Origin: Charina bottae | Lineage: Eukaryota > Chordata > Lepidosauria > Squamata > Charinaidae | Length of the DNA: 64,000 bases | Reading direction: 5' to 3' | Assembly (NCBI GenBank): GCA_023362775.1 | Contig: JALMGJ010000001.1 | Span: 92,246,001 to 92,310,000 of the forward strand | In this document: one piece after another, positions 40,201 to 46,200 of the stretch | Layout: each line of letters starts with the position of its first letter | How positions within the stretch are numbered: the stretch's first letter is position 1 | Notes under the pieces: model-generated | Databases searched by the model: none | What the model was told of the DNA's origin: nothing | What the model saw: the letters and a program-made list of their open reading frames with translations, nothing else | Made by a program: the position numbers and the translations under genes

Positions 40201-43200
40201 TTGTGCCTTGCTGCCTCCAAACCTGCCCTGCCAGGATTCCGTGCAGGTCCTAGTGCCTGCCTTGGCCTTGCTGCCTCCAAACCTGCTGTGATTCCGCGCA
40301 GGTCCTAGTGCCTGCCTTGTGCCTGCCTTGGCCTTGCTGCCTCCAAACCTGCTGTGATTCCGTGCAGGTCCTAGTGCCTGCCTTGTGCCTGCCTTGGCCT
40401 TGCTGCCTCCAAACCTGCTGTGATTCCGCGCAGGTCCTAGTGCCTGCCTTGTGCCTTGCTGCCTCCAAACCTGCTATGATTCCGCGCAGGTGCCTGCCTT
40501 GTGCCTTGCTGCCTCCAAACCAGCTGTGATTCCGCGCAGGTCCTAGTGCCTGCCTTGTGCCCTGCTGTAAGAGTGTGTCGCGAAATGATGCATGTCTAAA
40601 AAGTGTGTCACCAACATGAAAAGTTTGGAAAGCTCTGCCCTACAAAATGCCAGAAACATAACCTTCCCAGCTGGGAAAGAAAATGACAATCTCCCTTTCC
40701 CCTTTCAGATGAAGATAGACTGTCTAAGAGGAGGAGTATTGGAGAGACCATCTCTCTGCAAGTTGAAGTGGAATCCAGGAATAGCCCCGAGAAAGAGGAG
40801 GTATGCCATTCGTAATGTACACTTTTTTGGCTAGTCTCAACAAGCATAAGTTGAATGAGAAATGGATGGTTGGGAGCCTCCTACCAGTCCTGGGAAGTCT
40901 TCTTTGCTTTATTCTGAACTTCTCTTCCCAAAATCACTAATATTTTTTGAGAAACTATTTTAATTTGTACCTCTCATGGGGTAGATTGTTTAAGGACCTA
41001 ACTAGATGTTATGTACTGATTTACTGGGTTCATTTGCTCAGGCAATAAGAAATGGAGGGTTTCAAACTAGATAATCTATATTAGCAAGTTAGTAGGAAGA
41101 GGGTTTACTTCGTCCCATATGTTTGTTTATGGTCTAAAATATTTGGCTGGAGCTCTGCTGTGTTCCATTCTGTGTTATGTTAAATTAGATGTCCAAGTTC
41201 AAATTTTTAAGACAGGATGAATTGCATCCCAGGTACGAAAGGGACATTGATGGTCTTGCCAAAGCCCTATTTCAGAGCTTTCCAAACTGTGTATCGCGAC
41301 ACAAAAGTGTGTCGCCACACACAGCGTGGTGTGTCGCCACACCACCCGGAAGCGGCGGCGCGTGCGTGCACAGCGGCCGCCATGTGCGTGCCGCCGCACG
41401 CCCCCCGCGCCTCCGCACGCGCCCCCCCGTGCCACCGCACGCCCCCCCGCGCTGCCACCTTGCGCGCGCGCCGCCGCACGCCCCCCCCGTCGCCGCCGCC
41501 GCTGGCGTGTCACCAGCAGCGGCACTTTCGAAAGCCCTGCCCTATTTACTATCTTTGGAAATTCTGGAGAGTGCCAGATGATTACAGGAGGGACAAATAT
41601 TGTCCCTATCTTTGGCAGGGGGGCAACCTGGCAAAACTGTAAAACAGATCATAAAGCATTCAGTATGTAAGTATCTTGAAAAATGTGCAGTCTTTACAAG
41701 AAATTAACCTGAATATGCTAACAAGCACTGTCAATTATCTTTCATTTTTTGTTAGGGTAATATTCTTAGTATACTGTATTGTGAGAACACTATAGACATA
41801 ATATATCTTGAGTTCATTTCTTTGGTCAAGTATATTGTGTAAATGCACTGAGCGAATGTTCATCAGTGGTTCCACTGCTCTTGCAGTATTCTTCAACATT
41901 TTCATTAATAACTTGGATGAAGAAGTGGAGGAAATACTTGCTTAGTTTGTAGATGATATAAAACTTGGTGGAACAGCTGATACTTCAGAAGACAAAAGCA
42001 ACATTCAAAATTATTTCAATAGGCTAAAGAAGTTGACCATAAAATTTAATTAATACAAATCCAGAGTTCTTCACTTAGGAAGACCAGCTCAAATGCACAG
42101 GTGTAGATTGAGAGTATATATTTATTTTAATGTTTATTTAACTTTATTTGTATTTGTAGTGTAGTTAATTATGTTTGACTGTAAACCGCCCAGAGTTCCC
42201 CTCGGGGGAGTTGGGCGGTGATAAATCGAATAAATAAATACCCATGGGCGTTCTAAGGGGTGGTGCAAATGTCAAAATGAGCATTGCAATGTCATGATGC
42301 AAGCTCCACCCCTTTTGTATATGTGTCACATTGTTCCACATTCATAAGGGCAGATCTATCTTGCAACATCACAACACTTCTTTTATCATCCTGATGAAAC
42401 CATTGGATTCTGTGTAAACTTAGTATGGTAACATTATATGTTAAAAGGATCTTGATATTACATACAGTTGATCTCAAGCTGAATTTGAATCAGCAGTGTG
42501 ATGTGGCTGTTGAGAAGGCAAATGCAATATTAGGCTTCGTTAACAAAAGTGTCATTTTCAAATCACAGGAAGGTAAAGGTAAAGGTTCCCCCCGCACATT
42601 TGTGCAGTCGTGTCCGACTCTAGGGGCCGGTGCTCATCTCCGTTTGTTAGCCGAAGAGCCAGCGTTGTCCGAAGATGCCGCATGAGCCGCTGAGCCACCA
42701 CGCCCCTCACAGGAAGATAGTTCCACTCTAATCTGCATTATTTGGACCCAGTGTTGATACCACGTTTTAAGAAAGATTCAGAAAACTAGAACAGTTGCAG
42801 AGAAAGTAGTAAGGATAATTGGAGTCCTGGAAATTCTTTCAATGAGGTACTGAGGGAAATGGTTATGCCTAGCCCTGAGAAAAATGACTCTGGGAAGATA
42901 GACTAGCATTGTTCAACTATGGGTATCGCACAGGAGGCCAAGACCCATTCTCTATTACCCCAGAGTGCAGAATATGGAATAAATATTTTAATTTAGAGAA
43001 AGATAGATTCCAGTTGAATATTAGGGAAAAATCCTGGCAGTAAAAACAGTTCATCAGTGGAACCAGTTCTCCAAAGAGATGGTGAGCCCCCGTTTGCTGA
43101 ATGCGTCAGTTGGAGGCTGAATATCCTTATCCTCCCTGTCGTGGGTGCTTTAATTAGGATTCTTGCACAGACAACAAATTGGACTCAGTGGTCTTAATAG

Positions 43201-46200
43201 CCTCTTTCAATTCTGTGGTTCAGTGGTAAGTCAATGGAGGAGGAGACCTGTGTTAGTTTATGGCAGCAATAAATCAGGAGTCTGGCAGCACCTTTTCTGA
43301 CTGACAGATTTTAATAGAAGGCATAAGCTTTTATGAGTGGCAGCTCACTTCATCAGTTGCATAGAGGTGCTGCCAGATTCCTTCTGATTTTATGGTAGGT
43401 CAAGGAGCAGAACTTTTCATTCAAGAGACCTCTCAGTGATTTTTCCTTCTTCCAAACTGGTCAGCAGCCCAACTCTGGGTAAGCATGTATGAAATGCTGA
43501 AAATGCTTTTTATTCCAGCAAGTACAAAAGAAGGAGAAACAGAGAAAAGAAGCTAATGAACTTTCATACTGTTGCTCTTGTGCTTATCTATCTGTTTTTC
43601 CTATGGATCTGTCATACTTGTGGTATGTTCTAAGCTACAAGACAGTTCATAGGAGCATGAGAATAAATGTTTTAATACAAATGTTTTTCATTAATCAAAC
43701 AAACTCCATAGTAGGATTTAAGAGAAGAAAATGATGGACTGCTCACCCAATCCTAACCAAGTATATGAAGCATGGATTGTCTAGTTGGGTAGTTGAGTGT
43801 CTCCAATGCCTTGGGCCACTTAGAAGTTTGGCATGCAGCAAGGAGAAGTGTTTCAGGGCAAGTGGCAGAATTGTTTAGAAGAGAGGGTGAGTGGTGCAAG
43901 AAAGACAAGGATATGGAAAAGGGAATTCATCACTTGTTTATATTCTTAGGATAATACATTATACAGATGATTCATTTGATAAATTAGATTTTTCTTCTAG
44001 TAATTAAGTTTCTTTACGCCTACTCTGCCTCTAAAGTGGGATTTCTTTCTAAACCTCTTAAGATTTTAAGTAGTTTCTAACATACTCTTTCTCTACCATT
44101 TCTGTTGTATTCCCTCCATCAATACCCAAAAGAGAGCACCAGCTGAAGAGATCACTTATGAAACCCTCAAGAAAGCAATTGGTAAGTCTTTTCATGAGAG
44201 TACAACTGGCCTCAGTACTATTTCTGCTAAAAGTAGATTGACTGGTGGGGTGGGGGGAGTTTTGAAAGTCTCTGATCCAATCAACTCCCTCCATCCTTCT
44301 CCTGTTCTATGCATGCATCCCAGAATAATAGCACCACAATTAGAACCGAGGGGGGTTGTCTTTGAAAATTAAGCCAAACTCTGCTCCTGGTGCCATGCAG
44401 ATCATCTTGTGTCTTTCAGCCTAAGCCAGGAAGCTGAACACAGTTTATATGGACAGGATTTTAATCCCGCTCCTGACCCAGTCATTAAATTCTCCTGCTT
44501 TCTTGTTAGTAGACAGCGTTGCTGTAGAGGAACAAGAGAGGGAAAGGAGACGGCAGGTGGTTGAAAAATTCCAGAAAGCTCCCTTTGAAGAAATTGCAGC
44601 TCACTGTGGGGCCCGGGTAAGTATCGGGCTTTCCTATTGTGTCCCATCTGCTCCTGCTCTGCCTGCCTATATTGTTTCACTTGGTTTACATTGAGGAACA
44701 GTCCTAGTACAGAGGGTAGCATATCTTGAAAATAGCTAAGTAGGCTAGAGGGAATAAGGGAATCATACCACATGGCAATAGAAGTGTTTTTAAGCTGCGT
44801 TGTAACTTATCCTTGATGCTATTGTACGTGTTGATTCAGCTTACTAAAAGCTAAATAAGCTTATTTTGCTTACTCAGACCAGCAACAACATTCTACAGGG
44901 TGTAGAATGACCCAAAGTTAAACAGCTTATCACATTTCCTCATTTATGATGTCACCTCTGTCCCATTGTCAGCCCACTGCTAAGACAAACTGAAAATGCT
45001 GTAGGTGTTCCAGAATGGAAGTGGTATTTTTCATGTTATGCCAGCACAGACAATCTATGCAGACAATGTAGGGTGTATTTTTATTTATTTTTATCCCACC
45101 TTTATTAATTTTTTTTATAAATAACTCAAGGCAGTGAACATACCTAATACTTCCTCCTCCTATTTTCCCCACAACAGCAACCCTGTGAGGTGAGTTGGGC
45201 TGAGAGAGAGTGGCTGGCCCAAGGTCACCCAGCCAGCTTTCATGCCTAAGGTGGGACTAGAACTCTCAGTCTCCTGGTTTCTAGCCCAGCACCTTAACCA
45301 CTAGACCAGGGGTGGGGAACCTTTTTTTTTTGCCAAGGGCCATTTGGATATTTATAACATCATTCGCAGACCGGGGACGGGGTTTGCGGGCAGGAGCCAA
45401 TCGCGTGGAAGGGGGCGGGGTTTGCGGGCAGGAGCCAATCACAAGCACTGGGGGTGGGGTTTGCGGGCGGGAGCTCCTAGATTTATTGAATTTTGAGTCT
45501 CGCCTGTGGTTGCCTTGGCAGGGCCAGACCAAATGATTTCGCGGGCCTTATATGGCCCGCAGGCCAGACGTTCCCCACCCCTGCACTAGACCAAACTGGC
45601 TCTCTGTATGGAAGAGGCAGCTTGAAATGATGCGGTTTGGATCAGTGTTCTACAGTATTATTAGAAGAGTATTTTTCCTTTATTCTGACCCTGTCCAAGG
45701 GTAAGATCATGCTTTGTGAAATCTGTTCGGCTTTGTGCACAGACAGTCCCAGTTGTCTCCTCAGACACTTGAGCAGGAAGAAAAGCATGTCTTCATAAAA
45801 TTTGTTGCCTCCACATTTGTACCCTAATCTTCCTCAGCAACAAGGCCAGTGTGTGGTACTCCCTGTACAGTTTTAACCCCAGACAACTTAAGGAAAACAA
45901 TTGGTGGAATCCCCAGGCTACTGAACCTTGCTCCTCTTTTGAAACACGTTTCTAGAGGTCTTTTAGAAGAGCACTAAAGTCATGGTTAGAAGGAGCTTGT
46001 GTAAGACCTGACAAATGCTTCAGAAAGCACCAGTTGGGTATTATGGAGGCAGATGCTTCTGCAAAAGTCAGATATCTAGTCACTCCTACACCCCAAGCCT
46101 ACATGACTATGGAGGGCAGTGCCAAGTGACCTGTGTGTGTGTGCCCACAGCAGTTTGAAGTGGCCAGTAGGTGCTGAGCAAATTCCAGCTTCTGACCAAG

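Larger units (their letters stand above)
41865..43235 (+). mobile_element. degenerate CR1/L3 LINE with two later insertions
   Basis: Pieces of a reverse transcriptase ORF read on + : FNIFINNLDEEVEE and FVDDIKLGGTAD (palm motif F-V-D-D, ~41949), then LKLNLNQQCDVAVEKANAIL and GFVNKS, and a 3' end to ~43235. Stops and frameshifts abound. An L2 tail (42115-42240) and a short SINE (42573-42706) interrupt it. Confidence 0.7.

Noticed and set aside
39592..40529. CRISPR-like regular repeats
   Set aside because: A eukaryotic minisatellite of 56-66 bp units without spacers, inside a transposon.
41189..41670. Arg/Pro/Ala-rich open frames over 100 codons
   Set aside because: They lie in the GC-rich interior of a hAT MITE with defined ends and target duplication.
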